This document shows positions 18,412 through 28,250 of a stretch of DNA of 64,000 nucleotides, in pieces; positions within the stretch are counted from its first letter, which is position 1, and every line of letters begins with the position of its first letter. The stretch lies in assembly GCF_000814005.1 (NCBI RefSeq), contig NZ_JWLK01000005.1:682001-746000 (forward strand), written 5' to 3'. A model generated the notes under the pieces. That model ran no database searches and was not told where the DNA came from. It saw only the letters and a list, made by a program, of their open reading frames with translations. Made by a program: the position numbers and the translations under genes. The stretch is from Ruegeria sp. ANG-S4 (GTDB taxonomy: Bacteria > Pseudomonadota > Alphaproteobacteria > Rhodobacterales > Rhodobacteraceae).

Positions 18412-19812
18412 ATGTCCGACCAGGTCGTCACTCGTTTCGCCCCCTCGCCCACAGGCTTTTTGCACATCGGCGGGGCGCGTACTGCGCTGTTCAACTGGCT
18501 TTACGCGCGGGGCCGAGGCGGCAAGTTTCTGCTGCGGATCGAGGACACAGATCGTGAACGCTCGACCCCGGAGGCGACGGCCGCCATTCTACAAGGTATG
18601 CAATGGCTTGGCTTGGATCACGATGGCGAGGTTATCAGCCAATTCGACCGCGCGGACCGCCATGCCGAGGTTGCACGCCACCTCTTGTCCGAGGGTAAAG
18701 CCTACAAGTGTTTTTCGACCCAGGACGAAATTGCCGCCTTCCGGGATCAGGCGCGCGCCGATGGTAAATCCACGCTGTTTCGCAGTCCATGGCGCGACGC
18801 GGAAACATCCACGCACCCTGACGTGCCCTATGTGATCCGGATAAAGGCGCCTCAGGACGGTGTTACTGTGATCCGCGATCAAGTTCAGGGCGATGTCACC
18901 ATCCGAAATGATCAATTGGATGACATGATCCTGCTGCGCTCGGACGGTACGCCGGTCTATATGCTCGCGGTCGTGGTCGACGATCACGATATGGGCGTAA
19001 CCCATGTGATCCGCGGCGACGATCATCTTAACAATGCGGCGCGTCAGATGATGATCTATCAGGCGATGGGATGGAACGTCCCTGTTTGGGCGCATATTCC
19101 CTTGATCCACGGGCCCGACGGTAAGAAACTTTCAAAGCGCCACGGTGCGCTTGGTGCGCAGGAATATCAGGCTATGGGCTATCCCGCTGCAGGTATGCGC
19201 AACTACCTGGCACGTTTGGGTTGGAGCCACGGCGACGATGAGTTTTTCACCGATCAACAGGCCCTGGAGTGGTTCGATCTGGACGGTATCGGCAAAAGCC
19301 CTGCAAGGTTCGATTTCAAGAAGCTCGAGAATCTTTGTGGACAGCATATTGCCGTCTCAGATGATGCTGCGTTGCGGCAAGAAATAGCGGAATACATCGA
19401 TGCCGCCGGGCGTCCTGCATTGTCTGAAACACAATTGCATGATCTGGAGCGTGCGATGTATTGCCTCAAAGATCGCGCCCGAACGTTTCCGGAACTGATT
19501 GAAAAAGCGCACTTTTTCTTGACTTCGCGTCCAATATCACCGGACGAGAAGTCGGCAAAAGCGCTTGAATCTGTATCCGACGGTATACTGGAAGAATTGA
19601 CGCCGCAGTTGCAAAATGCTAGCTGGTCCCGGAACGCACTGGAGGAGACCCTCAATTCGTTCGCAGAAACGAATGGGGTAAAGTTCGGCAAACTGGCAGG
19701 TCCCTTGCGGGCCGTGTTGGCGGGACGGGCTGTGACACCTTCGGTTTTTGATATGATGCTTGTGCTTGGGAAAGAAGAGACCTTGGCGCGGCTTTCTGAT
19801 GCAGTGAATTAA
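18412..19812 (+). CDS. gltX: Glutamyl-tRNA synthetase
   Basis: Charges tRNA-Glu (and in many alphaproteobacteria tRNA-Gln for transamidation). The 466-residue class I synthetase begins [25 protein letters not shown] with the HIGH-type motif HIGG, and has the second signature [10 protein letters not shown]. The start at 18412 gives the usual [10 protein letters not shown]-terminus; the frame is open to ATG 18376. Alphaproteobacteria often carry two gltX copies with different tRNA preference, and only one is in this window, so which copy this is cannot be told here. Confidence 0.94.
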   Translation: MSDQVVTRFAPSPTGFLHIGGARTALFNWLYARGRGGKFLLRIEDTDRERSTPEATAAILQGMQWLGLDHDGEVISQFDRADRHAEVARHLLSEGKAYKCFSTQDEIAAFRDQARADGKSTLFRSPWRDAETSTHPDVPYVIRIKAPQDGVTVIRDQVQGDVTIRNDQLDDMILLRSDGTPVYMLAVVVDDHDMGVTHVIRGDDHLNNAARQMMIYQAMGWNVPVWAHIPLIHGPDGKKLSKRHGALGAQEYQAMGYPAAGMRNYLARLGWSHGDDEFFTDQQALEWFDLDGIGKSPARFDFKKLENLCGQHIAVSDDAALRQEIAEYIDAAGRPALSETQLHDLERAMYCLKDRARTFPELIEKAHFFLTSRPISPDEKSAKALESVSDGILEELTPQLQNASWSRNALEETLNSFAETNGVKFGKLAGPLRAVLAGRAVTPSVFDMMLVLGKEETLARLSDAVN

Positions 19813-19932
19813 ACCTGATCTTCACAATCGGGTAATGCTGCTCCGCTAACACCCGGACTGCGCGCCCGCGCGCAGCCGTTGCCCGCAAAGTCGGACAGCG
19901 ATCCGGCATGTGATGAATAAGGAAGGGACAAT

Positions 19933-21228
19933 ATGACCGATAGCAACAAGACCGCCACTTTGACTGTCCACGGCAAAGAATACGAGCTGCCGGTCCACTC
20001 TCCAACCGCCGGTCCCGATGTTGTCGATATCCGTAAACTTTACAGCGAAGCCGGGGTGTTCACCTACGATCCGGGCTTCACCTCGACGGCAAGCTGCGAC
20101 AGCACAATCACCTACATCGATGGCGACAAAGGTGAGTTGCTGCACCGCGGGTACCCGATCGATCAGCTTGCCGAAAAATCGCATTTCCTGGAAGTGTGCT
20201 ACCTGCTTCTGTACGGGGAATTGCCCGCAGCCAAAGACCTGGAAAAGTTCGAAACCACCATCACGCGCCACACCATGCTGCATGAGCAGATGCAGTATTT
20301 CTATCGCGGCTTCCGCCGTGATGCGCACCCGATGGCAATTATGGTCGGCGTTGTGGGAGCGATGTCAGCGTTCTACCACGACTCGACGGATATCCATGAT
20401 CCGCGCCAACGCGAAATTGCCTCGCACCGGCTGATCGCCAAAATGCCGACGATTGCCGCCTGGGCGTATAAATATCACAACGGCCAGCCTTTCGTGTATC
20501 CGCGCAACGATCTGGACTATGCGTCGAATTTCCTGCGCATGTGCTTCAGCGTTCCTGCTGAAGAGTACGAGGTCAACCCGATCCTCAGCCGTGCTATGGA
20601 TCGCATCTTTACGCTGCATGCGGACCACGAACAAAACGCTTCGACGTCTACGGTGCGTCTGGCGTCATCTTCAGGCGCAAACCCGTTTGCCTGCATTGCC
20701 GCCGGTATTGCGTGTCTTTGGGGACCGGCCCACGGCGGCGCAAACCAGGCCTGCCTTGAAATGCTGGAAGAAATTGGGACCGTTGACCGCATTCCGGAAT
20801 ACATCGCCCGCGCCAAGGACAAAGACGATCCGTTCCGCCTGATGGGCTTTGGCCACCGCGTGTACAAGAACTTCGACCCCCGCGCCAAAGTGATGAAGCA
20901 ATCCGCGGATGAAGTGCTTGATCTGCTGGGTATTGAAGACAACCCCAAATTGCAGGTCGCGAAGGAACTGGAAAAAGAAGCGCTGGAGGATCCGTACTTC
21001 GCCGAGAAGAAACTGTTCCCGAACGTTGATTTCTATTCGGGCATCATCCTCGAGGCGATGGGTTTCCCGACCTCGATGTTCACTCCGATCTTTGCCCTGT
21101 CGCGTACCGTCGGCTGGGTCAGCCAGTGGAAAGAAATGATTGCCGATCCGCAAAACAAAATCGGTCGTCCGCGTCAGTTGTATCTGGGCGAAACACTGCG
21201 TGACTATGTCGATATCGAAAACCGTTGA
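19933..21228 (+). CDS. gltA: Citrate synthase (type II)
   Basis: Condenses oxaloacetate with acetyl-CoA to form citrate, entry to the TCA cycle. The 431-residue product is the Gram-negative hexameric type with an N-terminal extension. Active-site landmarks: [32 protein letters not shown] core in which HADHEQNAS holds the first histidine, [15 protein letters not shown] the second, and [16 protein letters not shown] the third region. AAGGAAGGGACA precedes the ATG, a strong ribosome binding site. A rho-independent terminator follows at 21252-21278. Confidence 0.96.
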   Translation: MTDSNKTATLTVHGKEYELPVHSPTAGPDVVDIRKLYSEAGVFTYDPGFTSTASCDSTITYIDGDKGELLHRGYPIDQLAEKSHFLEVCYLLLYGELPAAKDLEKFETTITRHTMLHEQMQYFYRGFRRDAHPMAIMVGVVGAMSAFYHDSTDIHDPRQREIASHRLIAKMPTIAAWAYKYHNGQPFVYPRNDLDYASNFLRMCFSVPAEEYEVNPILSRAMDRIFTLHADHEQNASTSTVRLASSSGANPFACIAAGIACLWGPAHGGANQACLEMLEEIGTVDRIPEYIARAKDKDDPFRLMGFGHRVYKNFDPRAKVMKQSADEVLDLLGIEDNPKLQVAKELEKEALEDPYFAEKKLFPNVDFYSGIILEAMGFPTSMFTPIFALSRTVGWVSQWKEMIADPQNKIGRPRQLYLGETLRDYVDIENR

Positions 21229-21251
21229 GTTCTGGATTGATATCAAACATC

Positions 21252-21278
21252 AAACCCCGGGTTTCCCGGGGTTTTTTT
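21252..21278 (+). terminator. Rho-independent terminator of gltA
   Basis: A ten-pair stem AAACCCCGGG / CCCGGGGTTT with a three-base TTT loop, followed by a run of T. It begins 23 bases after the gltA stop. Confidence 0.92.
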
Positions 21279-21394
21279 GTGGCCACGCAAAACTGTGTTA
21301 CCAAATTGTTGTCACCAAAGGTCAAAATCCGGCAGCGCACCAGCCAACGCTTTTCGCGACGCAACGTTGCGCCTATGGTTTCGCAACAATCACG

Positions 21395-22360
21395 ATGCGC
21401 GCTGCGATGATACTTCGGTCTTTCCTTTTGGCTTTCCTGGCCACTTTGTTGTTTTCCGGCCCACTTTTGGCCCAAGGGTTTGCAGAAAACGCCTTCGAAA
21501 AAATTCAGCGTGAAAACGCAGCCGGGTCGCTCGCGGTAATGGGGCTTGCCGGTATTCCGGATGATTCCGCCAGCGCCATCTCGCTGCAATCCAACACTGA
21601 CAACCGGGACTATGATTTCAAATCCGCACAGCTTGGCGGCGGGTTCCGATTGTCAGAAGGCGTTCCCATCTACCTTGAGGGCTACATCGGCTATGCGCGG
21701 TATGACCCGGTTCTGACTTTTTCCGGCACAGGCGAAACGACCCGATTGCCGCTCAAGTGGACCAGCGCGGCCGTCACCGGAGGCATTGGATATCAGTTCG
21801 ATCTGGGCGAGCGTTGGAAATTTACGCCAATGGCCCATATCTCGATCGGGCGCACGCAATCCGATGCCTCGGTCGCAACGCAGGTTGTGGCAAATCGACT
21901 TGGGATCGAACGCGATTTTGTCGAAAGCGGCGGTCTTTGGGCCGGTGGTGCGGGCGGATCGTTAACGCTGGATTACAAGCGCCCCTTGTCCAACGACCGC
22001 GAATTCGAGATGAGCTTGCGCTATACCCATATCGAATACTGGCCAATTGGTGATGACGAGGACCTTCTGGTTCAGTCCACTGCGGCAAACGCTGTGCTTT
22101 GGACCCGGTACCGGTTTCCGACCGGCAGGCGTATGTTTGGCCGCCCTGTCAGATGGGTTGGGGACTTTTCCTATTCCTACCTGATCGGAGATCAATCGCT
22201 TGTATTGGGTACGGACTGGCTTGCCCGGATCGGCGGCGGGATCGAGGTTGATTTGTCTGACACTTGGGTTCCTTGGGTGACCACAACGCGGATCATGGTG
22301 CGGTACTACGGCAGCGATACCGTGAACGGTTACACCGCAGGTATTGGCATCAGCTTTTAG
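21395..22360 (+). CDS. Predicted outer-membrane beta-barrel protein (hypothetical)
   Basis: A 321-residue protein with an N-terminal signal peptide (MRAAMILRSFLLAFLATLLFSGPLLAQ-like, cleavage expected after LLAQ). The mature part alternates hydrophobic and polar residues in strand-like stretches rich in Tyr, Trp and Gly, e.g. VPIYLEGYIGYARYDPV, FEMSLRYTHIEYW, and ends in GIGISF, a terminal aromatic residue typical of outer-membrane barrels. It looks like the barrel of autotransporters or of small porin-like proteins, without a passenger domain. The frame opens much earlier (21140, inside gltA), but 21395 is the start that places the signal correctly. It converges on the radical SAM gene nine bases downstream. 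Confidence 0.65.
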   Translation: MRAAMILRSFLLAFLATLLFSGPLLAQGFAENAFEKIQRENAAGSLAVMGLAGIPDDSASAISLQSNTDNRDYDFKSAQLGGGFRLSEGVPIYLEGYIGYARYDPVLTFSGTGETTRLPLKWTSAAVTGGIGYQFDLGERWKFTPMAHISIGRTQSDASVATQVVANRLGIERDFVESGGLWAGGAGGSLTLDYKRPLSNDREFEMSLRYTHIEYWPIGDDEDLLVQSTAANAVLWTRYRFPTGRRMFGRPVRWVGDFSYSYLIGDQSLVLGTDWLARIGGGIEVDLSDTWVPWVTTTRIMVRYYGSDTVNGYTAGIGISF

Positions 22361-22369
22361 CAGATTCTG

Positions 22370-23437
22370 TCAAAACAAGGTCATCTGCTCGCCCGGTTGC
22401 GGCGGAACCTCAAACAGATCACATCGCAAAGGTTCGGACCTAATGTTAAGGCCCAATCGCGTGCAGGCGGCCTTGAATCGCTGTGCGATGACCCCCGCAT
22501 ATTCGCCTTCGCCGCGCATACGATGGCCCCAACGCGGGTCGTAATCTTTGCCGCCGTGCATCTCACGCAGTCTTGCCATGACCTTGTCAGCGCGGTCCGG
22601 CATGTGCTCAGCCAACCATTCCTGCCACAGGGCCGAAACCTCACGCGGCAGACGCAACATGATCCAGCTTGCAGCGTCCGCGCCCGCCGCTTTACCGGCT
22701 TCCAAAAGGTTTTCCAGTTCATGATCTGTGAGACCGGGAACAATGGGTGACGTCATGACCCGAACCGGCACCCCTGCCCCTGTCAAACGTTCAATCATCT
22801 GCAGGCGTCGCTTTGGCGACGGCGCACGCGGTTCCATCCGCCGCGACAATCCCGTGTCCAAGGTCGTCAAAGAAACCCCGACGCGCACCAACCCCTGTTC
22901 GGCCATTGGCGCGAGGATGTCCAAGTCTCTTTCAATCAAAGCTCCCTTGGTCACGATCCCGATTGGGTGATTAAAATCGCTTAGAACCTTCAGGCAATCC
23001 CTTGTTATTTCGCGACTTTGCTCAATCGGCTGATACGGGTCGGTGTTTGTACCCAAGGCGATCGTTGCCACCTTGTAGCTTGATCTGGACAATTCCCGCC
23101 GAAGGATTTGCGCTGCGTTCGGGCGGGCAATCAAACGCGTTTCAAAATCAAGGCCCGGCGATAACCCGAGATAGGCATGCGTCGGACGCGCAAAGCAATA
23201 AACGCAACCATGCTCGCACCCGCGATAGGGATTGATCGACCGGTCAAATGGCAGATCCGGTGATTTGTTGTAAGTGATCAGGCTGCGCGCAACTTCATCG
23301 CGAACTTCGGTCCGTAATGTCGTCAGGTCTTCCTCAATGTCCCAACCGTCATAAGCAATCGAGGTCGCGTACCGCTCATAGCGACCAACGTCATTGGACA
23401 CAGCCCCGCGCCCCTGAGTTTTTGCTCGAACAGCCAT
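22370..23437 (-). CDS. PA0069-family radical SAM protein
   Basis: A 355-residue radical SAM enzyme related to spore photoproduct lyase-like proteins (the PA0069/Rv2578c group); no substrate is known. The [4Fe-4S] cluster motif is CEHGCVYC, Cys74, Cys78 and Cys81 (C-x3-C-x2-C). Surrounding blocks NPYRGCEHGCVYCFARPTH-type core, ALGTNTDPYQPIE, IVTKGALIERDLD and RVGVSLTTLD are typical. The final residues (EQMTLF) are often conserved. It is divergent from the corrinoid protein gene with a 268-base gap. Confidence 0.88.
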   Translation of the reverse strand: MAVRAKTQGRGAVSNDVGRYERYATSIAYDGWDIEEDLTTLRTEVRDEVARSLITYNKSPDLPFDRSINPYRGCEHGCVYCFARPTHAYLGLSPGLDFETRLIARPNAAQILRRELSRSSYKVATIALGTNTDPYQPIEQSREITRDCLKVLSDFNHPIGIVTKGALIERDLDILAPMAEQGLVRVGVSLTTLDTGLSRRMEPRAPSPKRRLQMIERLTGAGVPVRVMTSPIVPGLTDHELENLLEAGKAAGADAASWIMLRLPREVSALWQEWLAEHMPDRADKVMARLREMHGGKDYDPRWGHRMRGEGEYAGVIAQRFKAACTRLGLNIRSEPLRCDLFEVPPQPGEQMTLF

Positions 23438-23705
23438 TTGTTCCCTATATGTTCCATTGAGATATTGCTATACCCCGGCCCCCTGTTTGGCAAGTCCGGA
23501 CGTTTCCTGAAGGCGCGCTGTAAAATGAATTTCATGCAGAAAAACCTTGCAAATTATTCCACTGCAAAGGTTAAATATCTGCCTTATAGGTCGGTCCCAG
23601 AACGGCCAAGGTCGCAATCGTGAAAGTAGTCCTGCGACGAAATGGTCAAAACGAGAAAAAATGCCACTTTGGGCCGCGTGCCCACTTAGCACAGGGAATC
23701 ACCCC

Positions 23706-24404
23706 ATGTCCGACGAAGAAGACATCGTCCTGTCCGAACTCAACGACGAAGAGCTTGTCGAACAGATGTTCGACGATCTCTACGACGGTCTGAAGGAAGA
23801 GATCGAAGAAGGTGTGAACATCCTGCTGGAACGCGGATGGACCCCATATGACATCCTGACCAAAGCGCTTGTTGGCGGAATGACCATCGTTGGTCATGAC
23901 TTCCGCGATGGCATCCTGTTCGTTCCCGAAGTTCTGCTGGCTGCGAACGCGATGAAGGGCGGCATGGCGATCCTGAAGCCGCTGCTGGCTGAAACCGGTG
24001 CGCCGCGTGTCGGCAAAATGGTGATCGGAACCGTCAAGGGCGACATTCACGACATCGGCAAAAACCTTGTTTCCATGATGATGGAAGGCGCCGGTTTCGA
24101 GGTTGTGGACATTGGCATCAACAACCCGGTCGAAAACTATCTGGAAGCGCTGGAGACAGAGCAACCCGATATCCTGGGCATGTCCGCTCTGCTGACAACG
24201 ACCATGCCCTACATGAAAGTCGTAATCGACACTCTGGTCGAACAGGGCCTGCGGGACGACTACATCGTCCTGGTCGGTGGTGCGCCGCTGAACGAAGAGT
24301 TCGGCAAAGCCATTGGCGCAGACGCATATTGCCGCGATGCTGCCGTTGCGGTGGAAACCGCAAAGGAATTTGTGTCCCGCAAGCACAATCAACTGGCCGG
24401 CTAA
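23706..24404 (+). CDS. Corrinoid (B12-binding) methyltransferase-associated protein
   Basis: A 232-residue cytoplasmic corrinoid protein of the MtaC/MtbC/MttC type. It carries a methyl group on cobalt between a substrate methyltransferase and a tetrahydrofolate or CoM acceptor. The N-terminal helical cap covers about residues 1-95. The Rossmann-like B12 domain has the GDIHDIGKNLV motif, with His115 as lower axial cobalt ligand, followed by MSALLTTTMPYMK and VLVGGAPLNEEFGK. In Roseobacter genomes such proteins work with MttB-type enzymes for quaternary or tertiary amines; no methyltransferase is in this window, so the substrate is unknown. It ends in a terminator at 24427-24455. Confidence 0.87.
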   Translation: MSDEEDIVLSELNDEELVEQMFDDLYDGLKEEIEEGVNILLERGWTPYDILTKALVGGMTIVGHDFRDGILFVPEVLLAANAMKGGMAILKPLLAETGAPRVGKMVIGTVKGDIHDIGKNLVSMMMEGAGFEVVDIGINNPVENYLEALETEQPDILGMSALLTTTMPYMKVVIDTLVEQGLRDDYIVLVGGAPLNEEFGKAIGADAYCRDAAVAVETAKEFVSRKHNQLAG

Positions 24405-24426
24405 GCGTCGTTCACGCGCGAGTTTC

Positions 24427-24455
24427 AAGGCCGCCCTTTTTTGGGTGGCCTTTTT
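24427..24455 (+). terminator. Rho-independent terminator after corrinoid gene
   Basis: Stem AAGGCCGCCC / GGGTGGCCTT with one G-T pair and a short T loop, followed by a T run. It starts 23 bases after the corrinoid gene stop, so DUF1638 gene 24617 probably has its own promoter. Confidence 0.9.
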
Positions 24456-24616
24456 CAATTGCCTCCAAGTGACATTGAGAAACTAACCCTCGTCTCGCAT
24501 GGGTCCCGCCGGTGATGGCCCGGCGTCGTCGGGCTGATACTGAATGTCGGAACCGGGCTTGATTGAGACAGGGATTCGCCCTCTGATAACGTCACAACTT
24601 CGGTTGGATTGGACCA

Positions 24617-25285
24617 ATGCAGAACAGCACACCGCCAGATGACGCAAGCCTGACCACCCAAGGTTATTCCGAGCAGGGTCGATCGGGCAGTATCCTGTTG
24701 CTGGCCTGCGGCGCGCTTGCGCGCGAGATTCTTGACTTGAAAAAACGCAACGGTTGGGACCACATGGCCTTAACCTGCCTGCCCGCAATTCTGCACATTC
24801 ATCCCGAAAAGATCACCCAAGCCGTCGAAGAGGCGGTGGCAAAGCATCGGGAACACTATGACCAGATTTTTGTCGTCTACGCCGATTGCGGAACCGGGGG
24901 ATTGCTGCAAAAGGCTTGCGACCGCTTGGGTATTGAAATGGTCAAGGGACCCCATTGCTATTCTTTTTTCGAAGGCAACGACGTCTTTGCCGACCATCAG
25001 GAAGACGAAACGACGGCGTTTTACCTGACAGATTTTCTGGCGCGGCAGTTCGACGCTTTCGTTTGGAAACCGCTTGGTCTGGATCGCCACCCTGAACTGC
25101 GTGACATGTATTTCGGCAATTACACCAAGCTCGTTTACCAGGCTCAGACCGACGACCCGAACTTGACCGAACGTGCGAAGGAGTGTGCCGAGCGCATGGG
25201 TCTGACGTTCGAGCGACGTCTGACCGGCTATGGCGATCTTGCCAGCACGCTGTCCGAATGGGCAACGCGCACCGCGCCGAACTGA
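24617..25285 (+). CDS. DUF1638 domain protein
   Basis: A 222-residue cytoplasmic protein of the DUF1638 family, which is repeatedly found beside corrinoid methyltransferase genes but has no established activity. Visible elements: SILLLACGALAREILDLKKRNGW at the N-terminus, the DCGTGGLL glycine-rich block (about residue 90), GPHCYSFFEGNDVF, and FGNYTKLVYQAQT. Conserved cysteines (C31, and those in YADCGTGG, KACDRL and GPHCYSFF) suggest a metal or cofactor site, which is inference. It follows the corrinoid gene but is separated from it by a terminator and 212 bases. Confidence 0.82.
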   Translation: MQNSTPPDDASLTTQGYSEQGRSGSILLLACGALAREILDLKKRNGWDHMALTCLPAILHIHPEKITQAVEEAVAKHREHYDQIFVVYADCGTGGLLQKACDRLGIEMVKGPHCYSFFEGNDVFADHQEDETTAFYLTDFLARQFDAFVWKPLGLDRHPELRDMYFGNYTKLVYQAQTDDPNLTERAKECAERMGLTFERRLTGYGDLASTLSEWATRTAPN

Positions 25286-25293
25286 ACGTCGTC

Positions 25294-25704
25294 CTAAACC
25301 TGCGCTAAGGCAACTTCGCGAATGCGCTCGACCATCGCGCGCAGCCCGTTTGACCGCTGTGCTGATAGGTGATCATTCAACCCGAGACGGGCCAATTCGG
25401 CCCCCGCATCAACGCTTGCAACATCGGAAACCGGCAATCCGTTATAAAGGCTGCGCAAAACGGCGATTAACCCACGCACGATCAGGGCGTCGCTGTCCCC
25501 GTCGAAATGGAACTTGCCACCGTCGATAACAGGATGCAGCCAAACCTGACTGGCACAACCATCCACCTTTGTTGCAGGCACTTTAAAGGCGTCATCCAGC
25601 GGTGTCATCGCCTTGCCCTGCTCGATCACATGGCGATAGCGATCTTCCCAATCTTCCAGAAATTCGAAGTCCTCGACGATTTCTTCAAAAGCAGGTGTGG
25701 CCAT
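25294..25704 (-). CDS. sufE: SufE family iron-sulfur cluster assembly protein
   Basis: Sulfur acceptor that takes persulfide from cysteine desulfurase SufS and stimulates it. The 136-residue product has the SufE core EIVEDFEFLEDWEDRYRHVIEQG, the DAFKVPATKVDGCASQVWL block with the sulfur-accepting cysteine (VDGCAS), and the C-terminal LGLNDHLSAQRSNGLRAM. The length is normal. The other suf genes are not in this window. It converges on the DUF1638 gene eight bases away and is divergent from a lipoprotein gene. Confidence 0.9.
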   Translation of the reverse strand: MATPAFEEIVEDFEFLEDWEDRYRHVIEQGKAMTPLDDAFKVPATKVDGCASQVWLHPVIDGGKFHFDGDSDALIVRGLIAVLRSLYNGLPVSDVASVDAGAELARLGLNDHLSAQRSNGLRAMVERIREVALAQV

Positions 25705-25846
25705 AACACGTTGTTTCCTTGCGTTGTGCGATCACAATTGTGACCTATGCCCAGCTTAAGCGCCTGTCCAGCCCCAGCCGTGGCTTTTCAAGACATTGAA
25801 ATTGCGCTAACCCGTTGCGAGTCAAGTACTGAAAAGTGTTGGGGCC

Positions 25847-26371
25847 ATGCACAAAACTGTATCCGTTCTTTTGGTTGTCACCCTCGCCCTTTCCGCCTGC
25901 GGCGGGTGGCGGGATTCCGGTGCAAACCCATCGAACTGGTTTGGTGGAAGATCGTCCAACGCACCGCCGCCGTCGCCTGATGATCCGGATGCGCTGCTTC
26001 CCAATCAGGACGATCAAGGCGGGCTGTTTTCCCGACCGGTGCCGGAAGACACAAGCATTCCAATTGCTGTCATCGATGAACTGAAAATCGACCGGACACC
26101 GAGCGGTGCAATCATCTACGCCACAGGAACCGCGACCCGGCAAGGCGCATATAACGCTCGGTTGGTGCGTGTTCGAAACGATGAGAACACCAAGAACGGC
26201 GTTTTGGAATACACCTTCCGCGTCAACTATCCAGTGTATGCAACCGCACAAGGCACGCCACGCTCGCGCATGGTTTCGGACGCGGTCAATGTAAGCCGTC
26301 AGGAGTTGGAAAGCGTGCGGCTGGTTCGCGTCTCTGGCGCACAAAATACGCTGGAGTCTCGCCGCCGCTGA
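25847..26371 (+). CDS. Hypothetical lipoprotein
   Basis: A 174-residue lipoprotein conserved in appearance but without a family I recognise. Signal MHKTVSVLLVVTLALSAC has a canonical lipobox (LSAC), and a glycine after the cysteine; the next 60 residues are low-complexity (Pro, Asp, Ser, Asn rich) and probably a flexible tether. The C-terminal part, VIDELKIDRTPSGAIIYATG to NVSRQELESVRLVRVSGAQN, looks like a small beta domain. It is convergent with rnd, seven bases apart. Confidence 0.7.
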   Translation: MHKTVSVLLVVTLALSACGGWRDSGANPSNWFGGRSSNAPPPSPDDPDALLPNQDDQGGLFSRPVPEDTSIPIAVIDELKIDRTPSGAIIYATGTATRQGAYNARLVRVRNDENTKNGVLEYTFRVNYPVYATAQGTPRSRMVSDAVNVSRQELESVRLVRVSGAQNTLESRRR

Positions 26372-26378
26372 AGTTTGG

Positions 26379-27536
26379 TTACAGCGACACCACGCGCACG
26401 GTCTGGCCCTTTGCCGCAAGCGCGATTTTGCCGTCACACAGTTTGAGCGCGTCCTCGCCAAACACCTCAAAACGCCAGCCTGACATCGCCGGAAGCGCGC
26501 GCTCGCCCGCCGCGATCTGGTCAAGGTCGGCACTCGTGGCGATCAGCTTTGCCGCCACACCAGAGCTTTCGGTTTTTGATTTCAGCAAAACCCGCAAAAG
26601 ATCAGCCAGCGCCGGGTTGACCTTCAGCTTGTCGCGGCTTGTATCGATCTTTGGGAGTTTCTCGGGTGGGCAATTCACGCCCTTTTTCACGGCCGAAAGA
26701 ATCCCTTCCGCGATGACCCCTTTGCGGGCCTCGCGCAACAGCAAACGCGATCCGCCCAAGTCCGAGGTGGATTTGGGCTTGGTTGACGCCATCTCGATCA
26801 GCGCATCGTCTTTGAAGACGCGACTGCGCGGAACATTGTTTTCCTGGGCGTATGCCTCGCGGAACTGGGCCAATTCCCGGACCACAGCCAGAAACTTGGC
26901 GGAATTCGTGCGTGTTTTGACGCGGCGCCAGGCATCTTCGGGCCGAATGTCATAGGTTTCAGGCCGGGTCAGAATGCGCAACTCCTCTGCCACCCAATGG
27001 CTGCGGCGGGTCTTTTCCAGTTCGGCCGACAAATGTTCATAGATCTTGCGCAAATGCGTGACATCAGCCAGGGCATAGGTCTTCTGCGCATCTGTCAGTG
27101 GGCGGCGTGACCAGTCGGTAAAGCGCGAGGTCTTGTCGATCCCCTCTTTGCAGACCTTACGCACCAGAGTTTCGTATCCGACCTGTTCGCCAAAACCGCA
27201 GACCATCGCCGCAACCTGCGTATCGAACAGCGGGGTCGGAAACACACCGGCTTCAACCCAGAAGATTTCAAGATCCTGACGGGCTGCATGGAAAACCTTG
27301 ACCACCGCCTCGTTGCGAAACAGTTCGTACAATGGATCAAGCGAGATTCCGTCGGCCAACGGGTCCACCAGAACCGCGCTGTCCTCATCATCGGATGGGT
27401 ACGCAAGTTGTATCAGGCAAAGCTTGGAATAATACGTCCGCTCGCGCAGGAATTCGGTATCAACGGTGACGTAGGGATGGTTTGTGGCCGCCGTGCAGAA
27501 GTCGGCCAGCTCTTGCGTCGTAGTCAGGGTTCTCAT
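26379..27536 (-). CDS. rnd: Ribonuclease D
   Basis: 3'-5' exonuclease of the DEDD family that trims tRNA precursors. The 385-residue product contains the three exonuclease motifs: VTVDTEFLRERTYY (DxE), VFHAARQDLEIFW (HAARQDL), and QKTYALADVTHLRKIYEHL (Y-x3-D), followed by the HRDC domain at about residues 205-280. The start at 27536 gives MRTLTTTQELADFC, the family N-terminus; the frame is open to 27614. It is followed on the same strand, after a 117-base gap upstream, by purN. Confidence 0.93.
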   Translation of the reverse strand: MRTLTTTQELADFCTAATNHPYVTVDTEFLRERTYYSKLCLIQLAYPSDDEDSAVLVDPLADGISLDPLYELFRNEAVVKVFHAARQDLEIFWVEAGVFPTPLFDTQVAAMVCGFGEQVGYETLVRKVCKEGIDKTSRFTDWSRRPLTDAQKTYALADVTHLRKIYEHLSAELEKTRRSHWVAEELRILTRPETYDIRPEDAWRRVKTRTNSAKFLAVVRELAQFREAYAQENNVPRSRVFKDDALIEMASTKPKSTSDLGGSRLLLREARKGVIAEGILSAVKKGVNCPPEKLPKIDTSRDKLKVNPALADLLRVLLKSKTESSGVAAKLIATSADLDQIAAGERALPAMSGWRFEVFGEDALKLCDGKIALAAKGQTVRVVSL

Positions 27537-27653
27537 GCGCCGTGCTGTTCTTGCTCTTGTATCTAGGTGACTGCCCGTCTGCTTTTCCTGTTCCCGAGCG
27601 TTGAAGGCGACCATAGGCCGAATAATGGGGGTGTGTAAATCTCTGGCCGGTGT

Positions 27654-28250
27654 TTAAGGCAGCAGGACGGGTGCTTTGTTTCCAGCGGCGAAACGCTGCA
27701 GAACCGACGGATAGAGTTTGTGTTCCTGCGTCAACACCCGAGCGGCAAGGGTGTCCGGCGTGTCGCTTGTCAGGACCGGGACACGGGCCTGTCCCAGAAT
27801 CGGACCGTCATCCAGTGCGGCGGTTACTTCGTGGACCGTACAACCATGTTCGGCGTCCCCCGCCTCGATGGCCCGGGCATGCGTGTGCAGGCCTTTGTAT
27901 TTCGGCAAAAGAGATGGGTGGATATTCAACATTCGTCCCTGAAATCGCGACACGAAATCTGCGGTCAGAACCCGCATGAACCCCGCCAGACAAACGATAT
28001 CGGGTTCGGCGTCGATCAGGGGCTTCAGCAATTCGGCTTCAAAAGCCGCACGATCACCTTTGAATGGTCGGTGATCGACGGATGCAGTCGGGATGCCGCG
28101 TTCAGCGGCCTTCGCCAGACCGCCCGCCTGGGCATCATTGGACAGAACCAGGCAGGGCCGCGCGGGATGATCGCCGGTCATGCTGTCGACCAGTGCGACC
28201 ATGTTCGAGCCTCCACCAGACAGCAGAATGGCGACGCGTTTATGGCTCAC
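27654..28250 (-). CDS. purN: Phosphoribosylglycinamide formyltransferase
   Basis: Third enzyme of purine synthesis; transfers formyl from 10-formyl-THF to GAR. The 198-residue product shows [16 protein letters not shown] (phosphate loop), [37 protein letters not shown] with the catalytic histidine, and [16 protein letters not shown] with the catalytic aspartate. The start overlaps the purM stop by four bases (ATGA), so purM-purN form one operon in the usual order. Confidence 0.96.
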   Translation of the reverse strand: MSHKRVAILLSGGGSNMVALVDSMTGDHPARPCLVLSNDAQAGGLAKAAERGIPTASVDHRPFKGDRAAFEAELLKPLIDAEPDIVCLAGFMRVLTADFVSRFQGRMLNIHPSLLPKYKGLHTHARAIEAGDAEHGCTVHEVTAALDDGPILGQARVPVLTSDTPDTLAARVLTQEHKLYPSVLQRFAAGNKAPVLLP

